The notes: generated by a model from the letters alone, not told the origin. A stretch of 7,367 bases of DNA from GCA-2717185 sp964474755 (GCA_964474755.1 CAYYUG010000113.1:1-7367); one strand, 5' to 3'; positions 1 through 6,258 are shown, numbered from the stretch's first letter. Program-made: numbers and translations.

Positions 1-24
1 ACATCGAAATCGATCATCGGATCC

Positions 25-44
25 GTGCCATGAATTGTGCCATG
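25..44. repeat. Short direct repeat GTGCCATG, 12-bp period
   Basis: The octamer GTGCCATG occurs at 25-32 and again at 37-44, so the copies start 12 bases apart, close to one helical turn. They lie just upstream of the candidate promoter of the oxidoreductase gene. Such spacing could suit a regulator bound to one DNA face, but two copies of 8 bases may also be chance. No known operator is recognised. Confidence 0.3.
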
Positions 45-51
45 TGAAAGG

Positions 52-80
52 TTGATGGCCGTCAGGGCTCACGGTACGTT
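52..80 (+). promoter_or_regulatory. Weak candidate sigma-70 type promoter for the FAD oxidoreductase gene
   Basis: TTGATG at 52-57 (four of six bases match the TTGACA -35 box) and TACGTT at 75-80 (three of six match TATAAT) are separated by exactly 17 bases. Transcription would begin near position 87, about 28 bases before the preferred start codon. The -10 match is poor, so this is only a candidate. Confidence 0.2.
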
Positions 81-100
81 GCCTAGTAGAAGTAACGGGT

Positions 101-105
101 AGAGG
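101..105 (+). promoter_or_regulatory. Ribosome binding site AGAGG that favours the second ATG
   Basis: AGAGG at 101-105 directly touches the first ATG (106), leaving no spacer. It lies 9 bases before the in-frame ATG at 115, which is a workable distance. For that reason the oxidoreductase is annotated from 115; using 106 would add only the residues M-N-A. Confidence 0.45.
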
Positions 106-114
106 ATGAATGCC

Positions 115-1512
115 ATGGCGGCAGAACTCGCTTACGCGCCGGTCACGGATAAGTTGATCGATGAACTCCACGGTATTGTCGGCGACCGACTGTCGACTGC
201 AGTGGCGGTACGCGAACATCATGGGAACGGAGAAGATTATTTCGATGCCGCGCCGCCGGATGCTGTTATTTTTGCGCAGTCGACCGAAGAGGTCAGTGCA
301 ATCGTAAAAATTTGTTCGAACCATGGGGCACCGATTATCGCCTATGGCACGGGTACATCGCTGGAAGGGCATGTCCTTGCTTTGCACGGTGGTGTCTGCA
401 TCGATCTGTCGGAAATGAAAGATGTTTTGGAGGTCAATGAGGAGGATCTCGATTGCCGTGTTCAGGCTGGTGTGACCCGCAAGCAACTCAACGAAGAATT
501 GCGAGCGACGGGCCTATTCTTTCCTATTGATCCTGGCGCCGATGCGTCGCTGGGCGGTATGAGCGCGACGCGGGCCAGTGGCACCAACGCGGTGCGGTAC
601 GGCACGATGCGTGAAAACGTGCTCGGCCTTACTGTTGTCCTTGCCGACGGCCGCATTATTCGTACTGGCGGCAGGGCGCGAAAATCCTCAGCGGGATACG
701 ATTTGACCCGCATATTTGTTGGTTCGGAGGGCACGCTCGGGATTATCACCGAAGTACAGTTGCGTTTGTACGGAATACCCGAAGCGATGTCCGCCGCCGT
801 TTGCCAATATTCCACGGTAGACGATGCTGTCAATACGGTGATCCTAACGATCCAATCGGGGATCCCCGTGGCGCGGATTGAACTTCTGGATGAAGTGCAA
901 ATGGGTGCCTGCGTTACCTATTCGAAACTGGAAAAATATGAGGCCATGCCAACTCTATTGTTCGAGTTTCATGGGACCGAGGCGTCGGTTGCTGAACAGG
1001 CGGAGATGGTGAGCGCTATTTCGGATGAATACGGCGGCAGTGAATTCCAGTGGGCAACGCGGACCGAGGAGCGCAACCAATTGTGGCAAGCGCGCCACGA
1101 TGCCTATTTCGCGGCATTGGCGCTAAAGCCAGGTGCGAAAGGGATCACCACCGATGTCTGCGTGCCAATTTCCAAATTGGCGGAGTGTATCGCGGACACG
1201 CAGCGTGACATCGAGGAAACCGGTATCCCGTCGCCGATTGTGGGTCATGTCGGCGACGGAAATTTTCATCTCGTGATGCTTGTCGATCGGGATAGCGGAG
1301 AGGAAATGACGCGCGCCAAAGAGATGATCGGCCGGCTCAACCACCGGGCTATCGCGATGGGTGGGACCTGTACCGGTGAACATGGAGTTGGTATCGGTAA
1401 AATGGACTACCTGACGGCCGAACATGGCGACGCTGTCAGTGTGATGCGCAGCCTGAAAAAGGCTCTTGATCCAGATAATATTATGAATCCGGGCAAAATT
1501 TTGCGCGTCTAA
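115..1512 (+). CDS. FAD-binding oxidoreductase, D-lactate/glycolate dehydrogenase (GlcD/LDHD) type
   Basis: This is a flavoprotein of the VAO/PCMH fold that probably oxidises a D-2-hydroxy acid such as D-lactate to the keto acid and passes electrons to a cytochrome or the quinone pool. Numbering from the ATG at 106 (468 residues), the FAD-binding half spans about residues 50-225. It contains GTGTSLEGH (81-89), GADASLGGM (144-152), the SGTNAVRYG segment (158-166) and VGSEGTLGIITEV (205-217). The C-terminal oxidase domain carries TDVCVPISKL (349-358), the metal-site motif HVGDGNFH (381-388), GEHGVGIGK (424-432) and the family's closing NPGKI (461-465). Length is normal and no key motif is missing. 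No transmembrane segment or signal peptide is seen. No glcE or glcF partner lies next to it, which favours a single-subunit LDHD-like enzyme over the glycolate oxidase complex. The exact substrate cannot be told from sequence. Confidence 0.93.
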   Translation: MAAELAYAPVTDKLIDELHGIVGDRLSTAVAVREHHGNGEDYFDAAPPDAVIFAQSTEEVSAIVKICSNHGAPIIAYGTGTSLEGHVLALHGGVCIDLSEMKDVLEVNEEDLDCRVQAGVTRKQLNEELRATGLFFPIDPGADASLGGMSATRASGTNAVRYGTMRENVLGLTVVLADGRIIRTGGRARKSSAGYDLTRIFVGSEGTLGIITEVQLRLYGIPEAMSAAVCQYSTVDDAVNTVILTIQSGIPVARIELLDEVQMGACVTYSKLEKYEAMPTLLFEFHGTEASVAEQAEMVSAISDEYGGSEFQWATRTEERNQLWQARHDAYFAALALKPGAKGITTDVCVPISKLAECIADTQRDIEETGIPSPIVGHVGDGNFHLVMLVDRDSGEEMTRAKEMIGRLNHRAIAMGGTCTGEHGVGIGKMDYLTAEHGDAVSVMRSLKKALDPDNIMNPGKILRV

Positions 1513-1543
1513 AAAACGACTTCCATTTTAACCATGCGTTTAT

Positions 1544-1570
1544 TTGAAATGGTCCCGCAAACGTCTTAAT
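1544..1570 (+). promoter_or_regulatory. Weak candidate promoter in the gap before the AsmA gene
   Basis: The 148-base gap between the oxidoreductase stop and the AsmA start holds TTGAAA at 1544-1549 (five of six match to a -35 box) and CTTAAT at 1565-1570 (four of six match to a -10 box). The spacer is only 15 bases, which is short. It would give the AsmA gene its own transcript. No convincing terminator hairpin precedes it. Confidence 0.2.
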
Positions 1571-1649
1571 TGTAAGGAGGGAATACTCGAATCGGGTGCT
1601 GCTATCCGCTCCGGATTCTATGACGAGTTTTCCCCGTGCTCGAACTCTC

Positions 1650-1653
1650 GGAG
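1650..1653 (+). promoter_or_regulatory. Ribosome binding site GGAG that sets a TTG start for the AsmA gene
   Basis: GGAG at 1650-1653 lies 7 bases before the TTG at 1661. That TTG is immediately followed by the Lys-Lys and hydrophobic stretch expected at the N terminus of an AsmA protein. The reading frame stays open upstream to a TTG at 1544, but that stretch encodes polar, unstructured residues not expected before the anchor. Confidence 0.6.
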
Positions 1654-1660
1654 CTCTAAT

Positions 1661-4600
1661 TTGAAAAAGATCGTCATCGCGCTTGTCGTGCTTGTCGTGC
1701 TGCTTGTTGGAGCTGTGCTGCTTGGCCCAAGCTTCATCGATTGGAATTCTTATAAAGGCCAAATTGTCGCTGCGATTCAGGACAAAACCGGTCGTGGCGC
1801 AGCGATCGATGGTGACATCGCCTTTTCCATACTCCCGACGCCGGCACTTCGCGTTGCTGGATTGCGCATTGCTAACTTCGAGGGCGCACAAGCGGCTGAC
1901 ATGCTGCGTTTAAAAGAACTTCGTGTGCGTGTCTCTATTGGCCCGCTGTTGGAGCGGCGGGTAGTGGTTGAACAGCTGGAGCTGGTTGAACCCCACATCG
2001 TGCTCGAGGTTGCCGAGGACGGTAAGGCTAGTTGGGATATCGAAATGGCCGGGGTGAAAGAGAGCGGTGTGGGATCGTTAAAGAGCGCATCCAATGAGAC
2101 ACCGCTCGATATTTCGCTTGCCGATGTCCGTATTCGAGGTGGATTCTTGAAATTAGACGACCACCGGTCGGGCACGTCTGAAAAGATTGAAGACCTGCAG
2201 ATGACGATTGCAGCGCCGTCGCTGTCCGGTCCCTTTGACGTAAAAATGTCGGCACGCGCCCGCGGTGTGCCGATTTCGATCTCGCTAAAGACAGGGGCCC
2301 TGAAGCCGCAGCAACCACTTACGGTTGGGTTAAAGGCTGCCTTGACGGAGGCTGGTGCGGAACTTCGGTTCAACGGCAAGATGCTGGCGCCGGTACCTAC
2401 CGGAAGTCTCTTTGGAAAAATTGAATTAGTTGGAACGAATGCGGCGTTGCTTGCGTCGGCAGCTGGTCAGGATGACTTGCCTGCAGTTTTCGCACAGCCT
2501 GTATCGGTCGACGGAACGTTGATGGTATCGCCCAGTGCGATCGCGTTAAACGATAGCAACATTAAACTTGGCGCATTCTCCGGTAATGGAGCGGTCAGCG
2601 TTACGATGGGCGAGCCCCTAAACGCAGATATAGCTATTTCGGTCAGTCGTCTGGACCTCGACGAATTGCTCAAGAAGGCCACCGCTAAAAATTCAATTTC
2701 TTTAGATAACTCGGACACAGCCGGTGCAGTGGCGGCTGCAAATTCTAAGAAACCCGATCCCACCCATTTGAGGTTGCCCAAGAACTTCAACGCATCCTTC
2801 GACCTGGTGATCGATGTTATTAAGTTTCGTGATGGGGTGATCCGAGAGGCTGGGTTGCGCGCCGCCCTGTCCAATGGCGAGGTCACCTTGGATAGGGCGT
2901 CGGCCCTGTTGCCTGGCGGCTCGGACGTATCGCTTCTGGGGTTCCTATCCTTCATCGAGGGCGAGCCCCATTTCGATGGCGAGGTGGCGGCTGCATCTGA
3001 CAATCTGCGTTCGCTGCTTGGTTGGGTCGGTGTTGATATAAGCGCCTTTCCGGCTGACCGACTGCGGGGTTTCTCATACGCTAGTAAGATAAAACTGACA
3101 CCGATTGCGCTTGAAGCGCAGGACATAAACGCGCGTTTGGATGCCAGTACTATGACTGGTGGCCTGGCGGTCGCGCTGCGAGAGCGGCCAGGGTTCGGTT
3201 TGCGGTTGGCCATCGACCAAATGAATTTGGACGCCTATTTGCCTCTGCCCCAGCACAAAACTGCGATAGGCAGGTCGGTAAAAGAAGATGCGCCGAAGGC
3301 CGCTCCCCTGCCCTCAATAGCGTCGTCTCTGTCGGTTTTGAATTCGTTCGATGCCAACATCGATATGGAAGTTGACCGGCTAACAATAAAAAAGACCTTA
3401 GCGCGGAGGGTCCACATCGATGGGCTGCTGGTCGGCGGTAGTTTTAATATTCGCAAAGCAAACGTCGCCGATTTTGCCGGCGCAACTGCCAGCGTTTCAG
3501 GGGGGGTGAAGGACCTCGCCACAAACCCGTCGGTCGGTCTGAACTATCGGGTAGAGGTAAATGATACGGTCAAGCTGCTGCGGTTCCTGGGATCGCCTCA
3601 GCCAGCTCTGCTGCGAAAACTAGGCAAACCGAAGCTGTTCGGTCGTGCTGATGGGGTGCTAGACGCGTTTTCCGTCAAGTCGGAGGTTGCCGCGGCGGGT
3701 GCGAAGCTCGTACTTGAAGGACATGTCAAAAAGCTGATGACACAGGCGGTGCTCGAGCTTGGCGTAGCGATCAATCATCCTGAACTCAGCCAGTTCGTTC
3801 GAGTGGCGGTACCGGACTTCTACCCTGCGGCGAAAAAACTAGGCCCATTAGCCGCAGCGTTCAGACTGTCTGGGATACCCAAAGACTTCAGAATTTCGGC
3901 CTTGGATGTGATGGCAGGGCCGCTGCAGATTAAGGGGGACATGGCGGTTCGGTCGGTTGGTGCCATTCCTTATATAAAGGCCGATCTCACAACTAGCGAT
4001 GTTCTCCTGGATCTCTTTCTCCTACCGGTCAATCCGGTTCAAACGGCAACCGCTCGGGGGCGAGCGGCGAACAGTACTGTCGGTGATCATAGTGATTCAC
4101 AGCCGAACAGGCGCTGGTCGCGCGAGGCGATTGATTTTTCTGGCTTACAACAGGTCGATGCAGACCTAACCGTAAAGATGACGGAACTAAGCAACGATAA
4201 GGTGCAATTGTCGCGGCCAGTGATCAAAGCGAGTTTGAAATCGGGGCAGCTGGATTTGAAGCGGTTCCGCGCCAATGTGTTAGGCGGGACCGTTTCGGTC
4301 AAAGGGCAGATGAATTCTACGGCCAAAGTACCGCTCATGGCCGTTGATTTGGTTGTTGCCAATATCGATCTGGCAAAAGCTTTAAAGACACTGGGAGCAT
4401 CGCCTCGAGCAACTGGTTTTTTATCAGCGAATGCGTCCCTGCAAATTGCAGGTAGTTCTGAAGTTGCGCTCGTCTCCTCCTTAACGGGCTCCGGTGCGCT
4501 CTCTGGAAAAATTCAGATCAGGTTGACTGAGAAGGAAAATCGCACGATTGGTGCAGTTAGTCTGGCATCAGCGCTTTTTGGTAAAAAGGTCAAGGAACTC

Positions 4601-5038
4601 AGGCAAGTCGGTGGCCTCACTAACGAGATTTTTGATGCGTTCGGTCGTAGCCCGGCAAATCTAACGGGCACGTTCGCCATCGACCGAGGAGTATTGCGAA
4701 CGGGCGATACGGTTTTGAATGCTCAAGGCGCGCGCGCGCTAACCACCGGTTCACTGGATCTACGGCGCTGGCTGATTGACACAAATACGTCGGTTGCTCG
4801 CAAGGGACAGCAAGGACAAGCACCACTAATTTCCGTGGCGCTGACGGGTGCTTTGGATAAGCCCAATCCAAAAGTTATTGGCGGATTTCTGAAATCTTCT
4901 AGCCATGCGCCGGTATCCAACCCTATCCAACGAATTTTGCCAGGCGTAATTCGATCAAAGCCGGAAAGCGGCAGTGGATCGGGGACAGTCGAGCCAAAAG
5001 ATGTCCTTCGCAAGCTGCTCAAGGGTCTGGGACGGTAG
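1661..5038 (+). CDS. AsmA family protein, inner-membrane-anchored envelope biogenesis factor
   Basis: AsmA family proteins are held in the inner membrane by one N-terminal helix and extend into the periplasm as long beta-rich grooves. Relatives such as TamB and YhdP are implicated in lipid transport to the outer membrane. Here translation from TTG gives 1125 residues. A Lys-Lys pair precedes a single membrane helix at about 4-22, rich in Val and Leu. The AsmA N-terminal signature follows: FIDWNSY (25-31), the KTGRGAAIDGDI stretch and LPTPALRV (56-63). The centre is repetitive beta-rich sequence with motifs such as LPGGSDVSLLGFL. The C-terminal AsmA domain (about 940-1095) contains SLASALFGKK and NLTGTFAIDRGVL. 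The tail is a Gly/Ser linker and a final basic helix ending LLKGLGR. Length is usual for alphaproteobacterial members. A 9-bp tandem repeat (1682-1699) encodes LVV-LVV in the anchor, and a G7 run lies at 3500-3506. The frame is intact. The lipid or protein cargo is unknown. Confidence 0.92.
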   Translation: MKKIVIALVVLVVLLVGAVLLGPSFIDWNSYKGQIVAAIQDKTGRGAAIDGDIAFSILPTPALRVAGLRIANFEGAQAADMLRLKELRVRVSIGPLLERRVVVEQLELVEPHIVLEVAEDGKASWDIEMAGVKESGVGSLKSASNETPLDISLADVRIRGGFLKLDDHRSGTSEKIEDLQMTIAAPSLSGPFDVKMSARARGVPISISLKTGALKPQQPLTVGLKAALTEAGAELRFNGKMLAPVPTGSLFGKIELVGTNAALLASAAGQDDLPAVFAQPVSVDGTLMVSPSAIALNDSNIKLGAFSGNGAVSVTMGEPLNADIAISVSRLDLDELLKKATAKNSISLDNSDTAGAVAAANSKKPDPTHLRLPKNFNASFDLVIDVIKFRDGVIREAGLRAALSNGEVTLDRASALLPGGSDVSLLGFLSFIEGEPHFDGEVAAASDNLRSLLGWVGVDISAFPADRLRGFSYASKIKLTPIALEAQDINARLDASTMTGGLAVALRERPGFGLRLAIDQMNLDAYLPLPQHKTAIGRSVKEDAPKAAPLPSIASSLSVLNSFDANIDMEVDRLTIKKTLARRVHIDGLLVGGSFNIRKANVADFAGATASVSGGVKDLATNPSVGLNYRVEVNDTVKLLRFLGSPQPALLRKLGKPKLFGRADGVLDAFSVKSEVAAAGAKLVLEGHVKKLMTQAVLELGVAINHPELSQFVRVAVPDFYPAAKKLGPLAAAFRLSGIPKDFRISALDVMAGPLQIKGDMAVRSVGAIPYIKADLTTSDVLLDLFLLPVNPVQTATARGRAANSTVGDHSDSQPNRRWSREAIDFSGLQQVDADLTVKMTELSNDKVQLSRPVIKASLKSGQLDLKRFRANVLGGTVSVKGQMNSTAKVPLMAVDLVVANIDLAKALKTLGASPRATGFLSANASLQIAGSSEVALVSSLTGSGALSGKIQIRLTEKENRTIGAVSLASALFGKKVKELRQVGGLTNEIFDAFGRSPANLTGTFAIDRGVLRTGDTVLNAQGARALTTGSLDLRRWLIDTNTSVARKGQQGQAPLISVALTGALDKPNPKVIGGFLKSSSHAPVSNPIQRILPGVIRSKPESGSGSGTVEPKDVLRKLLKGLGR

Positions 5039-5059
5039 CGCGGTTTGCGTCTAGTTGAT

Positions 5060-5278
5060 CTAGAGGACCCGGCCCGTGTCGCTACGAAGATATGAATACA
5101 GAACAAAAAGCCTAATTGCGCTCGACAGGTTTCCGGAACGCTGGCTGTCGATATCGGTGACTATTTGGTTGACCGTCATGCCGCGCGACGTTGCAATTGC
5201 CTTCAATTCGGTCCAAAAGGCATTCTCCAACGATACACTCGTGTGATGCCCAGCGATCACGACCGATCGTTTTCGCAT
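5060..5278 (-). CDS. Small ribbon-helix-helix domain protein (RHH_4 type)
   Basis: The predicted product has 72 residues and is nearly all one ribbon-helix-helix domain, a fold that usually binds DNA as a dimer with the beta strand in the major groove. The strand region is RSVVIAGHHTSVSLE (4-18). The first helix begins FWTELKAIATSRG (21-33), the turn and second helix are MTVNQIVTDID (34-44), and the conserved GNLSSAIRLFVL (49-60) closes the domain. I chose the ATG at 5278 because the family normally starts just before the KRSV strand and AGG lies 4 bases upstream. The frame is open to an ATG at 5398, but those 40 extra codons are AT-rich, lack a ribosome binding site and overlap the decayed moxR tail. 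A GTG at 5332 is another option. The gene converges on the AsmA gene with a 21-base gap. The target is unknown, and it could act as a protein-binding rather than DNA-binding module. Confidence 0.78.
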   Translation of the reverse strand: MRKRSVVIAGHHTSVSLENAFWTELKAIATSRGMTVNQIVTDIDSQRSGNLSSAIRLFVLYSYLRSDTGRVL

Positions 5279-5366
5279 GTCACCTGGATTTGTCGGCTGG
5301 TCTTCCTCTGTTTTTGATATACTGGGCGCCACTGTTTTTGCCCCATGATTGCCAATTGGATTTCTT

Positions 5367-5652
5367 TCATTTGTTGTGTCTTGCCGAATAAAACACATCG
5401 GAAGCGGGAAATTTCGACAAACAATCTGCGGTAATTCTATAGGTTTTTCTCAACGTGCTAAACGCCCATAACACCGTTCAGCAAAGCGTGGCCGCCGGAC
5501 TTTAGCGTGGTGAGGCTAATGTCTACAACATGGGATTGACCGAAAATAACCTTGCCTATACTGGAACGCGCGGCTGTCAGCTGATCGCCTAATTTCTCGA
5601 TTTCTGCGATAAGATTTTGCCGCGCGGGAGCACTGGCATCTGACGGGCTCAA
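5367..5652 (-). pseudogene. Remnant of a MoxR-type AAA+ ATPase gene, broken in the Walker A motif
   Basis: MoxR proteins are AAA+ ATPases of about 300-340 residues that act as chaperones, often beside DUF58 and von Willebrand factor A proteins. The intact part is a 64-codon ORF from a TTG at 5652 to a TAG at 5458. It contains ARSSIGKVIFGQSHVVD (28-44) and TTLKSGGHALLNGVMG (48-63), which match the MoxR N terminus up to the P-loop. The stop falls where the Walker A lysine should follow. Leaving out ten bases (5454-5463) joins GVMG to LRKT, giving a G-x-x-G-x-x-K-T loop. The shifted frame runs on to a TGA at 5367-5369, with fragments RITADCL and FPASDV that faintly recall the RIQFTPDLMPSDV region. 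Most of the gene is missing. The AAA+ core, Walker B and sensor regions are absent, so no ATPase can be made. The 64-residue peptide might still be translated. Confidence 0.72.
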
Positions 5653-5660
5653 GACCTAAT

Positions 5661-5666
5661 CTCCTC
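5661..5666 (-). promoter_or_regulatory. Strong ribosome binding site of the moxR remnant
   Basis: On the minus strand GAGGAG (the + strand reads CTCCTC at 5661-5666) lies 8 bases before the TTG at 5652-5650. It is one of the best ribosome binding sites in the window, although it serves a gene that now encodes only 64 residues. It supports the TTG as the original moxR start. Confidence 0.6.
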
Positions 5667-5680
5667 ACATGATATGTCGG

Positions 5681-5686
5681 TATAAT
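5681..5686 (+). promoter_or_regulatory. Candidate -10 box TATAAT ahead of the DUF1285 operon
   Basis: A perfect TATAAT lies at 5681-5686 in the 51-base gap between the divergent moxR remnant and the DUF1285 gene. Transcription would start near 5693 and leave a leader of about 10 bases. No recognisable -35 box is found 16-18 bases upstream (that stretch overlaps the moxR ribosome binding site) and there is no extended TG motif, so the call is tentative. Confidence 0.35.
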
Positions 5687-5703
5687 AGCATGAGTGGCGT
5701 TCG

Positions 5704-6258
5704 ATGAGCGTGCAAGCCCAGAAACCTGATCGACTCGAAAAATTGATCGAAAACCAGCCACTTGCTGTCGACATGACTGATCCAAATCGATTTCAAATGC
5801 GGATCGCGCGTGATGGTACATGGTACCATCAAGGGACGCCGATACGGCGCCTCGCACTGGCGAAATTATTCTCGACGGTTCTGCGCCGCGAAGCGGATGG
5901 TGAATACTGGCTAGTGACACCGGTTGAGCGGGGTCGTATCGAAGTTGAGGATGCTCCGTTCACCGTCGTTGACATGACGGTTGAGGGTGAAGGAAAGGAT
6001 CAAGTTCTTTGCTTTAAGACTAATTTCGACGAAATTGTCCGGGCCGATGCCGATCATCCGTTGCGTCTTGCGAAAAATGCTGAAACTGAGGAACCATCGC
6101 CCTACATAACCGTAAGAGACAATTTAGAAGCCTTGATCACCCGTTCAACGTTTTATGATCTGGTAGATTTGGCCTATGCCCAGTGGGATGGCGATGAGGG
6201 TAGGTTGGGAATTTGGAGCGGTGGGGTCTTATTTGAGCTGGGCTCGACCGCGGAGTAG
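5704..6258 (+). CDS. DUF1285 domain-containing protein
   Basis: The 184-residue product matches the DUF1285 family, small two-domain proteins of unknown function that are common in proteobacteria. Conserved blocks are FQMRIARDGTWYHQGTPI (30-47), LFSTVLRRE (55-63), YWLVTPVERGRIEVEDAPF (68-86), YITVRDNLEALITRSTFYD (134-152) and the closing GIWSGGVLFELG (169-180). Length is typical and nothing is missing. There is no signal peptide or membrane helix, so the protein is probably cytoplasmic. The ribosome binding site is weak (GAGTGG about 6 bases before the ATG). The first gene of a tight co-directional run, it ends 3 bases before the Nudix gene and its stop region contains that gene's ribosome binding site. 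A function cannot be given. Presence at the head of an operon with CoA pyrophosphatase and tRNA CCA-transferase is the only contextual hint. Confidence 0.9.
   Translation: MSVQAQKPDRLEKLIENQPLAVDMTDPNRFQMRIARDGTWYHQGTPIRRLALAKLFSTVLRREADGEYWLVTPVERGRIEVEDAPFTVVDMTVEGEGKDQVLCFKTNFDEIVRADADHPLRLAKNAETEEPSPYITVRDNLEALITRSTFYDLVDLAYAQWDGDEGRLGIWSGGVLFELGSTAE
5811..5831. repeat. Perfect 9-bp inverted repeat with a 3-base loop inside the DUF1285 gene
   Basis: TGATGGTAC at 5811-5819 and GTACCATCA at 5823-5831 are exact reverse complements around the loop ATG. In RNA this would fold into a tight hairpin about 108 bases after the start codon. It encodes the conserved residues D-G-T-W-Y-H-Q, so the protein sequence constrains these bases. 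No U-run follows, so it is not an intrinsic terminator. Confidence 0.6.
6252..6255 (+). promoter_or_regulatory. Ribosome binding site GGAG of the Nudix gene, overlapping the DUF1285 end
   Basis: GGAG at 6252-6255 sits 6 bases before the ATG at 6262 and directly before the DUF1285 stop codon TAG (6256-6258). Ribosomes finishing DUF1285 therefore cover the next start site, which fits translational coupling inside one operon. Confidence 0.6.

Noticed and set aside
1..17. A possible divergent gene start on the minus strand (ATG at 17-15, reading M-I-D-F-D to the edge).
   Set aside because: Only five codons lie inside the window and the upstream GGAT is a poor ribosome binding site, so nothing supports a gene without flanking sequence.
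1523..1552. CCATTT / AAATGG inverted repeat after the oxidoreductase as a terminator.
   Set aside because: A 6-bp AT-rich stem with an 18-base loop and no downstream T-run is too weak.
1544..1660. N-terminal extension of the AsmA protein from a TTG at 1544.
   Set aside because: The extra 39 residues are polar and unlike a signal or anchor, no ribosome binding site precedes 1544, and the GGAG-TTG at 1661 fits the membrane anchor exactly.
2467..3213. Long minus-strand open frame opposite the AsmA gene.
   Set aside because: It is a shadow of the strong AsmA coding frame. Its residues are Ser/Arg/Pro-rich and match no family I recognise.
4728..4739. Alternating GC run (six GC repeats) in the AsmA gene.
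   Set aside because: It is explained by Gly-Ala-Arg-Ala codons and is too short to suggest a special DNA structure.
5035..5085. GTAGCG (5035-5040) and CGCTAC (5080-5085), plus CTAG pairs (5051-5063), as a bidirectional terminator between the convergent genes.
   Set aside because: The arms are only 6 and 4 bases, the outer loop is 39 bases, and no U-run follows on either strand.
5279..5398. N-terminal extension of the ribbon-helix-helix protein to an ATG at 5398.
   Set aside because: There is no ribosome binding site, the codons are AT-rich, the residues fall outside the family domain, and the stretch overlaps the apparent moxR tail in another frame.
5690..5707. Five-codon upstream ORF (M-S-G-V-R) ending in an ATGA overlap with the DUF1285 start.
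   Set aside because: If TATAAT at 5681-5686 is the -10 box, the transcript would begin at or after this ATG. The ORF is short enough to be chance.
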